25,162 nt of DNA from Tieghemiomyces parasiticus (Eukaryota > Kickxellomycota > Dimargaritomycetes > Dimargaritales > Dimargaritaceae). The translations under genes and the position numbers were made by a program. Numbering within the stretch: position 1 is the stretch's first letter; the number at the start of each line of letters is the position of its first letter. The DNA lies in NCBI GenBank assembly GCA_027575765.1, contig JANBPT010000719.1, positions 1 to 25,162 on the forward strand. The letters are read 5' to 3'. The notes beneath the pieces were generated by a model. That model was not told where the DNA came from. It was given only the letters and a program-made list of their open reading frames with translations, and did no database searches. Below are positions 10,641-20,317 of this stretch, piece after piece.

Positions 10641-10977
10641 GCTACTATGCCAACGCGGTCTTTGGGGCTGTGTGTGGACGAGATAGTGCAATTTCACGTG
10701 CTAATAACTATTAAGTGCACCCCTGACCTGAATGTGGTGTGGCTGGGCTGCGGAGCCGGTAAACCTGGTGGTTTATGGGTCTGCACCAAACACCGGTGTG
10801 TCAACTAAGCTGTATCTCTTCGATCTTGGCGACCGGCTAAGCTCCCCGGTCTTTACTACACAGCACCTTTCATTGGACATTAGTGTGTGTATTTTGCAAA
10901 GTTCGTTTTATCCAGCTGTCACAGTAAGGAGGGGGAGAGTGTTATCCATTTGGGACAGCCATTTGTCCAATCATTAG
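10641..10977 (+). pseudogene. Possible frame-broken remnant of a WD-repeat protein
   Basis: Two overlapping plus-strand frames read like consecutive parts of a WD40 blade set. The first (10641-10809) contains IKCTPDLNVVWLGCGAGKPG. The second, in another frame to 10977, contains KLYLFDLGDRLSSP, then an alternating hydrophobic stretch, then GRVLSIWD, a typical WD strand ending. No splice sites join them in phase, so a frameshifted relic is my best reading. The parent protein cannot be named, and chance similarity is quite possible. Confidence 0.25.
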
Positions 10978-11723
10978 GGCACCCGAAACGCAATCTATTT
11001 TCGTTCGCTCCCACACACCTTAAAGCCCCATTTTCTAGCATGTTTCCCCATCGGAGTAGCACGTGAGTAACTAACGGTGATTGGCCCAAACGGTGAGGCT
11101 CGGGGCTTCCACTTGGCACACGGTAAGGGCCAGGGGGGGAAGGAATCGACGAGCTTGAGCGCGTGTGTCTGCGTGACACTACCATCGGATCCTCCGTCAT
11201 GAGTCGTAGCAGGTGGCGCCGAAGAGGGATCGGTGGTATGTGCAGCACCGTGATAAGCAACACATTGGATAGCGCACCACGGCCAGGTTAGCCACGGTTC
11301 CTTTCTCTCCTGCCCTGTCCGGTCGGCAGTGTACCGCCGGATGCAAGCACCAATGGAACAACCGTCCTACGCTTTATCTGGGCTTGCCAAAAAGCCCGGG
11401 CCTCATCAGTCGCCGTCCGTTCGACCGGGTAACCTATAGGAATGTATTGTGGTTGACGACCGCCACAATTTGGACGGTTACAACTAGGTATTGGTGCATG
11501 CCCTGGCTCGAAAGCACCCCCTTTCCCTCCACTTTCCACTTGGTCGAGGAATAAGGTTTATCCACTACGTTCAATGTAGCCTGGGCCAGAGCATACCATG
11601 AGCGAGTCAGTGCGACGGCACCATGCAAAGCCTTTGATGTGCTAGCAGCAGAACGGTGATCACATTTAGTCAGGCAAGGAAAACACTAGGACAGAAGCCC
11701 TCGGCGCGTAATAATCTCTCAGG

Positions 11724-11730
11724 TATAAAT
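11724..11730 (+). promoter_or_regulatory. TATA box of the first I9-like secreted protein gene
   Basis: TATAAAT, 157 nt before the ATG at 11881. A C/T-rich leader (about 11810-11880) follows. Confidence 0.55.
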
Positions 11731-11880
11731 CAACCATTGCCTGGGCTTTCGTTTTGACTCATCGTCCAACTTTTCACCGCAAGAATAGCGCCCAGTGCCA
11801 TCAAGTTCTCCGCCAGATACTCTCCTCCTCCCTCACCACCAATCCCTCGGCACATACCTGTCCGCCCAGCCGCCACAAAC

Positions 11881-12243
11881 ATGAAGGGTTTCGCCGCCGT
11901 CCTAACCGCCCTAGCCATCCCCTTTGTCGCCTCCCTCCCAGCCGCTGCAATGCCCAGCAAAGTCCGCCAGTTCGCTCCAAGTAATGGGTTTATCTTGACT
12001 GTGTGTCCGACCGCCACCTGCGATTACATTGCCACCACCGACGGTACGCACACCCTTTTACAGCTCACCAAGCACATTGCACAAAAGAATGTAGTCGCCA
12101 CTGTCGACCAGATCAGTGCTGACCTGTTTCATCTAGTGTTCGCCAAGCAGTACCTCAATATCCTCCTGTCGGACCCTTGGATCCAATCGCTCCAGGCGAA
12201 TGTCGCGGTTGACGGCGATAGATCCATTGGTCACAGCTGGTAG
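11881..12243 (+). CDS. Small secreted protein, peptidase inhibitor I9-like, copy 1
   Basis: A single exon of 120 codons. A signal peptide (about residues 1-23, ending ...SLPAAA) is followed by a compact domain of about 85 residues. The core reads CPTATCDY (42-49), a helix with T-K-H-I, a strand FHLVFAKQYL, a second helix and SDPWIQSL (97-104). The protein ends in Trp. The order strand-helix-strand-helix-strand, and the final x-D-x-W-I-Q-S segment in place of L-x-x-D-P-x-V-x-x-V, resemble the I9 inhibitor / subtilisin-propeptide fold. Standalone members of that family inhibit subtilisin-type proteases. The link is by pattern only. The paired Cys42 and Cys47 are unusual for I9. It is paralogous to the gene at 14429, and two inverted repeats lie just downstream. 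Confidence 0.75.
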   Translation: MKGFAAVLTALAIPFVASLPAAAMPSKVRQFAPSNGFILTVCPTATCDYIATTDGTHTLLQLTKHIAQKNVVATVDQISADLFHLVFAKQYLNILLSDPWIQSLQANVAVDGDRSIGHSW

Positions 12244-12263
12244 GCTGAGGGTGATTCAATTAT

Positions 12264-12338
12264 AGATCAGGCGAGGCTTTAATTCAATACACGTTTAGTA
12301 CGACGTCCCCGCAGTCCCCCACATGCCTCGCCTGATCT
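12264..12338. repeat. 14-bp perfect inverted repeat just after the stop of I9-like copy 1
   Basis: The left arm 12264-12277 (AGATCAGGCGAGGC) and right arm 12325-12338 (GCCTCGCCTGATCT) are exact reverse complements, separated by 47 nt. The repeat begins 20 nt after the stop codon, so it would form a stem in the 3' UTR. Confidence 0.85.
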
Positions 12339-12347
12339 CCTTACTTT

Positions 12348-12378
12348 GAAGTTGGTCGTGGTATAGGCCACGAACTTC
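12348..12378. repeat. Second inverted repeat (bulged hairpin) downstream of I9-like copy 1
   Basis: GAAGTT (12348-12353), a 3-nt bulge and CGTGG (12357-12361) pair with CCACG (12368-12372) and AACTTC (12373-12378) across a 6-nt loop. It starts 10 nt after the 14-bp inverted repeat ends. Confidence 0.75.
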
Positions 12379-12393
12379 GACGTGTTACTTTTG

Positions 12394-12399
12394 AATAAA
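12394..12399 (+). terminator. Candidate polyadenylation signal for I9-like copy 1
   Basis: AATAAA, 151 nt after the stop codon and beyond both inverted repeats. If used, it would place both hairpins inside the mature 3' UTR. Confidence 0.45.
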
Positions 12400-14300
12400 C
12401 GTGATTGACTACCCAAGCTAGCGGAAGGAAACTCACATGGGCGATCAGGCCAAGTGATGACAAGTTTTGAAAAGAGGGAAGGGAGGAGAAATGGCAGGGC
12501 GTGGTTCCTTTCAAGAAAATTATAGCGACATAGGCAAGGAAGATTGTACTATATTTTTCCACAGCAGTGCTGGCGATCTGGTAGTGCGAACTACCAAAGA
12601 TTGGGTGTGGTATATCCACCAATCATCGTCTGATCGGGGCTACCATAATCTACTGACTCACTCTAATGAGATGTGGAAGTAGAGATGGGGACCGCTTGCT
12701 GCGCTGGTCCTTTAATAATCACTCATGAAGAGGTTCATTCCCGGCCTTGTTTATCCCGCTTTCCCTACTCTTCGTCTCCAAAAATAATAATTAATTCCGT
12801 CACACTAGATTGCTGGTGATTGACAAAAGACCGGGTGCGACTGGTCATTGGTATGTGCGATGGCCTAGATGCTATAAGGCTTAATTACGAGAACACAGGC
12901 AATGCTGGATTCTCATGACTAGCAGTGTCCCCCCACCAGTTTTTGTTGGCATCATCTTGCAAAAGCTAAGGTTCTCGCTCACCTGTTGCACCAACTGATC
13001 TGGTAAATAGGGTACTAATTTGATCTGGCGCCGGAACGAAGCGTCGGCTGTAACGGGTGGACCCGACCGATGGTGCCAATTTTGTTTCATTTTGATTTCA
13101 CCTACAAGGACTTTCCCACTTTGCCAGTCTTCCGAATAGTCAAGACCAATAGTTAGGATCCATGCTATCTATCGTTGGCAGTCGACCTATGACGAAGATC
13201 GTCGGCAACTTATTCCCCAAGCAGTGAAGGTGCCACTTCCCGCCTTGCCTCCCTTTGGATAACACCAAACTCGATAGAGTTGATCCGATGAACCTTGGAA
13301 GACAGAGAATAGGTACCAGTGCGATACTTAATTTACACTTTTTGGGTCACCCGACGGATAGACCGTAGCGATGAACGATTTGGAAGACCGTAGGCCGACC
13401 ATGATCTTAGCACCTAATTGACTTTAAATTGGTCAAGGTCTGGGAATGGAATCCAGAGGCGAGGCATCTCGTCGTCCGTCTGTAGTAATATTGGTACTTC
13501 CGACACTACATGGTTCGTGTCTTGAACACAATGGTATGGGTGTCGTTTGTCGGAGGTACTATCTATGGCCCTGGCTTGTTTTGGTGGATTCGCACAGACT
13601 CTTTTCAGCCCAGTCGATGCGTCGTTATGCAAGGGTAATGCGGAGGTGGTATTTTTAATTAAGGTTTCCAGAGCAATGTTTCACCGTGGCGGTAAGTAGG
13701 TTTGGGAATAGTAAGCTCAAAGATAGAGCTGCTGATATAGTACAGTACTTACGATAGCCTCGCTCTGCAATTGGACGATACAGGTCAATGCATTCGTTCG
13801 TACTGCGCCCATGGCCTACTGGGCTTGCCTGCGTTATCCGTGATCAAACACATCCAGTTTTGTCCATGAGTAATGACCAATACCCTACACATCCTTTCGG
13901 CAGATGCTCATTCCAACGGAGCTAGCAAGACCTGGGGGGTAAACTGCCACCACGCCCCTCATCTGAAGGCAAATAAGCGATATTGATTACGCTCGTCTAC
14001 GCTGCACGATCTACGCAGTGGCGAAGTCAGACGCAAGTCAGCCCCACAGTAGTGATCGGAAGTCGTAACTCTTTCCTCTGGATCTCGAGTAACCAATAGT
14101 GTGAAAAAGAAGACAGACGGGGGTGACGGTAGGTGAGGGGAAAATCCCACTGGTACAAGATATTCTACCTACCGGATCAGCCCTGTCCTTTGAATATCGA
14201 CACTGCAGGCAAGGACCAGTCCCGAGACCAAAAAAATGGGTTCTGCCAGGTGAGAGGGAATAGGCAGTTGGACGGGACACGGGGATCAAGGTAGGTGACA
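12400..14300. other. Intergenic stretch between I9-like copies 1 and 2
   Basis: I see no supported gene. Two minus-strand fragments look faintly coding: 13680-13414 (89 open codons without an ATG) and a short ATG-started stretch near 13810-13750 that ends at a GTAAGT. They do not splice together in phase. A minus-strand ORF at 13090-12881 contains LPDQLVQQVSENL, faintly F-box-like. Confidence 0.4.
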
Positions 14301-14317
14301 CGTACGTTTGGTATTAA

Positions 14318-14325
14318 TATATAAA
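14318..14325 (+). promoter_or_regulatory. TATA box of the second I9-like secreted protein gene
   Basis: TATATAAA, 111 nt before the ATG at 14429, followed by a C-rich leader ending in CCACCATGAAG, a good start context. Confidence 0.6.
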
Positions 14326-14428
14326 GGCTGTTCACATCCGACTTGGTAATACAATATCACCCACTCATCGCACCCTTGGCTACCTCCCCATCACCCGTTT
14401 ACCCTCCACGCTTACTATCCTTTCCACC

Positions 14429-14848
14429 ATGAAGTTCATCGCTCTAGCCGTCGCCACCATTGCCCTTATGGCCGTTTCAGGGTTTGCAACCGCCGCCAAG
14501 ACTTCGGCCCAAACCACCAGTTCCAGAACGTCCACCACTTCCTCCGTAGCCACGTCGGTGACCCCGAAAGCCTTCCCGCCGGGCGGTATTCAGCTGGGCA
14601 CCTGCCCCACCGGGACCTGCAGCTACTCTGTCACCCTCCGGGCTCCGCATTCCGAGACGGAAATGATTCAGCACCTCGCCGCAATCCACGTCTCCTACCT
14701 CTCCCTCCTCCGCCTTAGCGACACTTCCTATACCATCAACTTCGCGCCTACTTACCTGAAAACTCTACAGGCGGACTCGTGGATCCAATCCATGAGCGAA
14801 ATCAAGATCATTAGTCCCGGCCCCGGCGGCCCCAGTAATCCCTGGTAA
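14429..14848 (+). CDS. Small secreted protein, peptidase inhibitor I9-like, copy 2
   Basis: A single exon of 139 codons. A signal peptide (about residues 1-23) leads into a Ser/Thr-rich linker (24-46, probably O-glycosylated) that copy 1 lacks. The domain follows: CPTGTCSYSVTL (59-70), helix ETEMIQHLAAIHVSYL, strand SYTINFAPTYL, helix and ADSWIQSM (115-122), ending with a Pro/Gly tail and a terminal Trp. The CPTxTCxY, YLxxL, WIQS and C-terminal Trp positions align with copy 1 almost without gaps, so the two are paralogues. H-x-S-x-L in the first helix and the buried-strand pattern fit the I9 / subtilisin-propeptide fold, but this is inference. A likely role is as an extracellular protease inhibitor or folding aid. 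Confidence 0.8.
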   Translation: MKFIALAVATIALMAVSGFATAAKTSAQTTSSRTSTTSSVATSVTPKAFPPGGIQLGTCPTGTCSYSVTLRAPHSETEMIQHLAAIHVSYLSLLRLSDTSYTINFAPTYLKTLQADSWIQSMSEIKIISPGPGGPSNPW

Positions 14849-16669
14849 AAGCGTACTGGAAGTACATGCCTCACTTTGCTTGTGGGGCTAACTCTAGCCT
14901 ACATGCCTTGTAGTTTTGGCTTCTTCCGTTTAAACCCAACGTTCCATAATCGCACTTTGGGTTTCAGGGTTCATTGCCCCGTCGAGTGCGGCAAGCTTTT
15001 TCGAATCGTACCTTTTGTCCTGACGGTCAGTTCACTACTTTGTCGAACGTTTCCTGTCTTGCTCTCTCACTGCTTGATTCCTTTTTGTAAGTTCTGTATA
15101 AATGCGCAGCGTACGTATCTGGTATTTGGAGTTTTTAGGAGGGTCATCACTCAGGCGGATTAGGGCCTAGGTTGGAATACTGGGCAGGAGAGGGGCGGAT
15201 GTGGTTAAATTGAAGGGCGGCCGTAGTGATTGTGAGGAGGGGTCAGAGGACAAAATCCGTTGCCAGACTAGATGAAGGCGCACAGCTCAAGCGGCGGGAG
15301 GGAGACAGAAAGGTATTGGATCCTTAAGTTGCGCAACGTACGGAGAGGCTGCAGTGCCTATTAGCTAACGTAGGAGTTGAGCTACCTAGGCGAGTATATT
15401 ATTTAATGAGGAGGTCTCCAGTTGATCATTCGATAATCCAGGAATACAAAGTAGCGAAGAGTCGATACAGTAGCAAAAATAGTCACAAAGTGAGAGGGGC
15501 GACCCACTAATTGGGTCCTTACCGCAAAGCGCCAAAGGGCAGTTAAAAAAGATTAAATATTAAAAGGTGAGGCGTACAGTGGTTTGGAATTAGAGGGTCC
15601 AAAGGGAATTCGTAGACAAATAGGGGGGTGCATGTCGGCCCCCATTAATACAGGGACTTGGTCGGCTGAGTAGCTACAAGGGACGAATACAATCGGAAAT
15701 GGGTAAAAGAGTCCGAATATGTGTAGTAAGAAAAGATCATGGCTTTGGCCTTCGCTTTAACAATAGTGACTGCTTGTAGAGTAGTAGGTCCGGTTGGGTG
15801 AGTAGATTCTACCGATGTCGGCTTGATGATTGGCGTCTTCTGGCGGGTGTTAATAGCGTTTGCAAGGCGCAGTTCCGACTTGGTGATCATGGTGGTTTCA
15901 CCCAAGATATTGGGGCCATCATAGTGTGGTAGCAAGGCGTATAATTCAAGGCGGTAGAAGGTTGCTAGACGATTAGCACCGGGCCAACAGAGTCGCCATA
16001 CACAGTGGAGGCATCAGATGGTCGTATGTAAATGAGCCAGTAGACCCTCCTAGACTGGCACTTGAAAAGGCCCCTCATTTCACAACAAATGCTAATGCAC
16101 CGATGATAACCGCCTGGTAATGACGAGGTCGGCACGTCCTAAAAGATAGAGAAGCGTTTCAAATCGTGTTAACAAAATATCTGGACTCCTACACGCCATC
16201 CATCCACTGCCCTCCGGTAGCTCCTTTTAAACATACGATTTCCAAATCATCATTCTTCTGACGCCCTCCTTTACGTACATAAAGTATAGTAATCAGCTTT
16301 TATAACGTAGTAGGCCAGTTAGTGTACAAGTTAAATGCATCCACAGAGTGTAGATATCAGCTCAGTCTACCTTTGAAACGACAAAACGACTTGGTGCGTT
16401 CATGAAAGAATTTCCCGGTCTCAAGGGCGTAGTGGCATCCAGTACCGACATCTCAAGAGGAAGGATTAACAATCAAGAAGCGATAGAGATAGTACCGCGA
16501 GATACCCACAATATAAACGGAGGGATACTAGTATTAATTGTGAAGGAGGCGAGCAGAAGTTGAAAACAAGGAGCCGGGGCGAAGAAGAAGGTGATGGGGC
16601 GAGAAAAATGAAGGAAATGGTGCCAAACCGATAGCTGCAATAGAGTAGCCGGTGTAATGAATTCCAAAG
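14849..16669. other. Intergenic stretch, relatively AT-rich
   Basis: No gene is supported. An 8-bp inverted repeat (14932-14939 with 14957-14964) lies in the probable 3' UTR of copy 2. Open frames at 14876-15163 (plus) and 15935-15645 (minus) have no recognisable content. Confidence 0.4.
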
Positions 16670-16897
16670 TTACGCGGTAATCCCCGCCGCCTTGATCGCA
16701 GCAAGGGCGTCGGCAGCGTTCTGCGCAATTTCCTTCTGGCCTTCCGCCGTCTCAAGGGCAAATAAGGCGCGGCGATGGTGGTAGTTGGAGACGGGTGCAT
16801 ACGTGAACACACCATCAGCAACCGGCAGCGACGGGGCAGCCAGGGCGACCAGGCTCTGGGTGGCGACGATAGCAGCGAGGGTGATGGTGAACTTCAT
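16670..16897 (-). CDS. Small secreted peptide precursor with a dibasic processing site
   Basis: A single exon of 75 codons on the minus strand. A clear signal peptide (MKFTITLAAIVATQSLVALA, about 1-20) is followed by a short pro-segment (21-41) and the dibasic RR at 42-43, preceded by HH. Kex2-type cleavage there would release a 32-residue C-terminal peptide (44-75), Ala/Glu-rich, without cysteine, and predicted to be an amphipathic helix. I recognise no family. Short secreted fungal peptides of this layout include pheromone-like and effector-like precursors, but neither hallmark (repeated copies or a CaaX box) is present. A G9 run (16907-16915) lies just upstream of the ATG. A strong TATA box is at 17063-17056. 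Confidence 0.72.
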   Translation of the reverse strand: MKFTITLAAIVATQSLVALAAPSLPVADGVFTYAPVSNYHHRRALFALETAEGQKEIAQNAADALAAIKAAGITA

Positions 16898-17055
16898 GAT
16901 GGTAGAGGGGGGGGGAAAGGGTGTTGAATTCGAGCTTCGGTGCGAAGGGAGGTGGGGTTAGAAAAACTGGTCTGTATAAAACGCGTATTATCAAAGAGGT
17001 AAGCGGTTGAGGTACGAGTGTTGTGAGTACTTGGGTGCTCAGCATTCGCCGGACC

Positions 17056-17063
17056 TATTTATA
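17056..17063 (-). promoter_or_regulatory. TATA box of the small secreted peptide gene
   Basis: The minus strand reads TATAAATA, a full consensus, 166 nt before the ATG at 16897. Confidence 0.6.
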
Positions 17064-19096
17064 CGGCGCTGTGCAAGGCCTCTACCGCCTCTGTAGGTGG
17101 GCCCGTTACCTTATTGAGTAAACCTGGAGCTGGCGACAGAGTCATCTGTTAACTCCTTTGGTTGTGCTATTATTAATGGAGCCCGACCGTCGTAGTGACC
17201 CACGCCGGAGGCTGTATGGAGGATGAGGGTCCGGTGGTCGATGCGCTGGTGGCCGAGTGGCCCGGGCGCCTCGAGCCGAGTATACGCATAGGTCTGAGTG
17301 TTGGCGGAAGAGAAAGGGGGTGACCCGGGCCCTCAACTCTAGGCAGAACCGACCAAATGAAAACGCAATGAAAGGCATAGCCAGCCTTGCATCTCGCCCT
17401 CGCATCTGAATACCTTCCCCCCATGATATTTTTTTTGGGGGCTTACAGCCAATGCGCCCTACACCTTACAAGTAATACGCCATCGTAGCAAAGGAGGTAG
17501 CACCATAATTGACCAGACCACCTTGTCCGAGGGTTTCTGCCGTCTTGCACCATCCTCTCCTTTATTTTCCACCTTCAGCCCTGCACACTTTTTCGCATGA
17601 CCTGCCTTCTATCAGCAACGAGACCCCAGGCCGAGCCCGAGCCGCCATTGTGGCTATGCCAAGGGTTTATTCACCAATGTCGGGGGCGGCGGGGGATCAT
17701 TAACCCTCTTATGATATCTGGCGGCTGTGGGCTGCGATACCCGGCCCACTACCGGGGGTCACCCGCTTGGTTCGGGATCCCGGCGCGGCTCCGTATACCT
17801 TTTAGTTGCCCACCCGCTGGTGCTGAGCCTTAGGGCTACGGCCTCGGATGGCCTAGTCTCTCCACCGCTTGCTTCCAAAGGTATTTGTCTATTCCCCAGG
17901 TGTACTATCAATATGCCATCTCTAGATAAAAGACTCCCTTGTAGGAACGGGACAACCTAGCTATAGGCACTCCTTATATCGAGAGCTTCGGTCCACCAGT
18001 ATTGTCAAAAACTAGACAACGTAGTGGCAATTACATGGACTGAATAAAAACGGGTGCTAAATTACCCAAAGCTGGCGGGGAAACGTAGCCCCTTAGCATT
18101 TCAATCCCCATCAGCCTGTTACGGGTGGCATGTTCGTCGTGCTCATGTGGTGAGGAACATTCAACTGGTCCACTTATTGCTATCCATTGAACCGATGCTC
18201 GAAAGGAGGGCGGAAAGTTACGGTGCGGGTGTCATTTCGTGCTCAGGCCTGCTCACTAACGACTCGCGCTACCTACGCTTATCCCTGTTTGCCCGTTAAA
18301 ATACGAGTACCAATAGGACAACGGCAATCCGTCACGCCTTGGAGAGCGACCAAGGGCTTGGATACGCAATCCAATATCAGTACAAGCCGCCCGGCCGACC
18401 GGGTTGGCACACCGGCGTCCCGCTCAGGTTTATAATGTATAACTTTATGTTGGTCCGCCCCCCCCCCCCTTCCCCTGTTCTATCGTAGCTCGCACTCGCA
18501 ACTCATGGGTTGATCGCCTGGACTTTCCGGGATGATAACCCATTACTCCGTGATATATGATGATGGGCACATGGGCAATCATCGTAATTAACCAGGGAAA
18601 TCCACTGGATTATTGACGAGTGACGGTTGGAAATGTAAGGTGATTCGCTCTCTAAGCCTGCATTGCAAAAGCCAAGCGCAATGCAATAGATCCTCTCAAA
18701 ATTTGGTACTCGAGCAATCGTATCGACTCTGGACCGGGCCTGGTATAGGGTGACTGTCCGATAGGGATCTCCTACAACTTCGCCCTGGCCAACTAAATTC
18801 TATCTGCAGGGCTATCGGAAAATCCCCCGTTAAAGTCGTATCAATAGTGTACCAAATGCGTTTGCTAGGTTGCCATCGCTGCACGCTCAAGTTACTCGCT
18901 TTGGGCAGCTAAGGGTTACAATGAGCCATATCCTACTATTTTATCTCCGATTTGTAATCGCAGAATAACCCTCGCCACTTTTCCCAACCCTTTATATTGA
19001 AGCTCTCCCGCATCAATGGCGCCCACTCGTCAGTAAACAGATACCCTTTAATCGCGAGCCTCCACAATTAACTATCACCACTCCAACCGGAGCAGA
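17064..19096. other. Intergenic stretch between the secreted peptide gene and I9-like copy 3
   Basis: Several open frames on both strands (17142-17424 minus, 17509-17960 plus, 18054-18435 plus) give proteins with no recognisable features. A stretch with a GGTTCGGG B-box-like sequence (about 17769) lacks a matching tRNA fold. It contains the longest homopolymer of the window (C12). Confidence 0.4.
18458..18469. repeat. C12 homopolymer
   Basis: Twelve consecutive C bases, the longest of about ten C or G runs of nine or more in this window. Confidence 0.95.
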
Positions 19097-19102
19097 TATA
19101 TA
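19097..19102 (+). promoter_or_regulatory. TATA-like box of the third I9-like secreted protein gene
   Basis: TATATA, 130 nt before the ATG at 19227, followed by a C/T-rich leader and TTCACCATGCGC. Confidence 0.45.
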
Positions 19103-19226
19103 CACCACACCCCTGTCTGTCGGACTTCCACCGAGCTAATTCGCAGCGACCGACCTCCCTAACCTATGTGCCATACTTGTTAATTTCTTCATTTCTCGAC
19201 TGCCGTCCGGTATAGACCCCTTCACC

Positions 19227-19688
19227 ATGCGCCATTTGATCATTGCGTCTTTAGTCTTCCTAGTCCTTGGAGTTCTGGGCCGTCCCCAAGCTGATGGTGC
19301 TGTAACAGTGACCCCTGTCCCTGTCCCTCAGCCCTCATTAATCTTGGACCCGTTGGTCCGCCGCTCAACCATTTCGCCTTCCGTCGGCGCCAAAATCGAC
19401 ACTTCCGGAGGCACGGCCCTCTCAACGCCGAGCACGGGGTACATAATCTACAATATCCGGGTGAAGGAGGGGGTGGATATGGCCACCATAGTACGAACTC
19501 TCGACACTCTGCCCAGAGCTAGCACTTACCAGCCGGCCTACATTGTGGAATCCTATCTGTCCACCATGAGCGTACTGATTCTGCGCTTACCACCCAGCCT
19601 TTGGCGACAAGTGCGAAGGTTCTCCTGGGTAGAAACCGGGCATATATCGACGGTGATGAGCGACAAGCTGCCCGGCAGCCGCATCTAG
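19227..19688 (+). CDS. Small secreted protein, divergent I9-like, copy 3
   Basis: A single exon of 153 codons. A signal peptide (MRHLIIASLVFLVLGVLG, about 1-18) leads into a Pro/Val-rich segment (25-43) with a dibasic RR at 45-46 that could be a Kex2 site. The C-terminal domain (about 70-145) has strand GYIIYNIRV, helix MATIVRTLDTL, a long strand STMSVLILRL, helix PPSLWRQVRRF and strand VETGHIST. That order again fits the I9 / subtilisin-propeptide fold, and RFSWVETGHI sits where I9 members have the final V-x-x-V-E. The CPTxTC and terminal Trp of copies 1 and 2 are absent, so it is a distant relative at best. A short palindrome follows the stop (19695-19710), and a candidate AATAAA lies at 19823-19828. 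Confidence 0.72.
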   Translation: MRHLIIASLVFLVLGVLGRPQADGAVTVTPVPVPQPSLILDPLVRRSTISPSVGAKIDTSGGTALSTPSTGYIIYNIRVKEGVDMATIVRTLDTLPRASTYQPAYIVESYLSTMSVLILRLPPSLWRQVRRFSWVETGHISTVMSDKLPGSRI

Positions 19689-19694
19689 TGCGCG

Positions 19695-19710
19695 GGCCAG
19701 GTGCCTGGCC
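19695..19710. repeat. Short palindrome after the stop of I9-like copy 3
   Basis: GGCCAGG and CCTGGCC flank TG, starting six bases after the stop codon. Confidence 0.7.
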
Positions 19711-19822
19711 ATCATTTCTAATCGGACCTGAGCCGCCGAGCGGCAAGGTTCTGACATTAGTCACTGCTTGACTACCCCGCCGTTTTGCCTTCCAGGTCCG
19801 CTGTGGGAGTCCCATTGTACCA

Positions 19823-19828
19823 AATAAA
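19823..19828 (+). terminator. Candidate polyadenylation signal for I9-like copy 3
   Basis: AATAAA, 135 nt after the stop codon at 19686-19688. No experimental support. Confidence 0.4.
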
Positions 19829-20317
19829 CTGCTTGAAAAGGGACCTTCTGCGCTATCATTTCTGATACTTGAAATGGGGCCACTGGTGGGGGCGGTACAA
19901 CAGCCTCGGTCGCGGTTGGGAGAGTAGGTTGGGTGGGGCGTGGAATACGCACCCCTTTCTGACCCGCTACCAGCCTAGAATGGTTCCTCGACCCACCATT
20001 CTGCCGCGTCAGCACCGAGACCAATGGGACAGTCCGCACCGTTCCAATCCCGCCTGCATGTACACATATCTATGCTACCGTTACTGCCCACGAGACGTAC
20101 TCTGTTGTGTCAAGACGCCAGGGGAAAGGGGGAGAAGGAAAACCTCGGAAGGTAACCAAAGTCGCGCCAACCACACTCCGTTTGGTGCCTTCTCATTTTA
20201 GTTTACACATTCGTGGACCAGGCTTATTGGGCTCTACCGTCGCATCCGCTTGTGGGTAGCCGCTTACTTGAATCCCCACCGCCTCTCTACTCGGCTACTA
20301 GACCTATTCCCGGCCCC
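19829..20317. other. Upstream region of the EEP-fold gene
   Basis: Probably the promoter and 5' leader of the next gene. The frame of that gene stays open back to 20156 but has no ATG before 20318. An upstream ATG at 20072 lies in the same frame but runs into a TAA at 20153. A GTAACC...TTTTAG intron (20152-20201) would remove that stop but shifts the frame, so I did not use it. Confidence 0.4.

Larger units (their letters stand above)
9981..11880. other. Intergenic stretch with a possible WD-repeat gene relic
   Basis: No intact gene is supported. It holds a G9 run (10442-10450), AT-rich patches around 10270-10345, the candidate WD-repeat relic at 10641-10977, and the TATA box of the next gene near 11724. 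Open frames at 11288-11539 (minus) and elsewhere match nothing I recognise. Confidence 0.4.

Noticed and set aside
12881..13090. Minus-strand ORF with LPDQLVQQVSENL, faintly F-box-like
   Set aside because: One short motif only, no supporting downstream exon, and an internal GTGAGC makes the frame uncertain.
17690..17800. B-box-like GGTTCGGG as a possible tRNA
   Set aside because: No cloverleaf, anticodon arm or matching acceptor stem could be built.
20072..20201. Upstream exon for the EEP gene from ATG 20072 with intron 20152-20201
   Set aside because: The 50-nt intron does not preserve the reading frame; the ATG at 20318 was kept.
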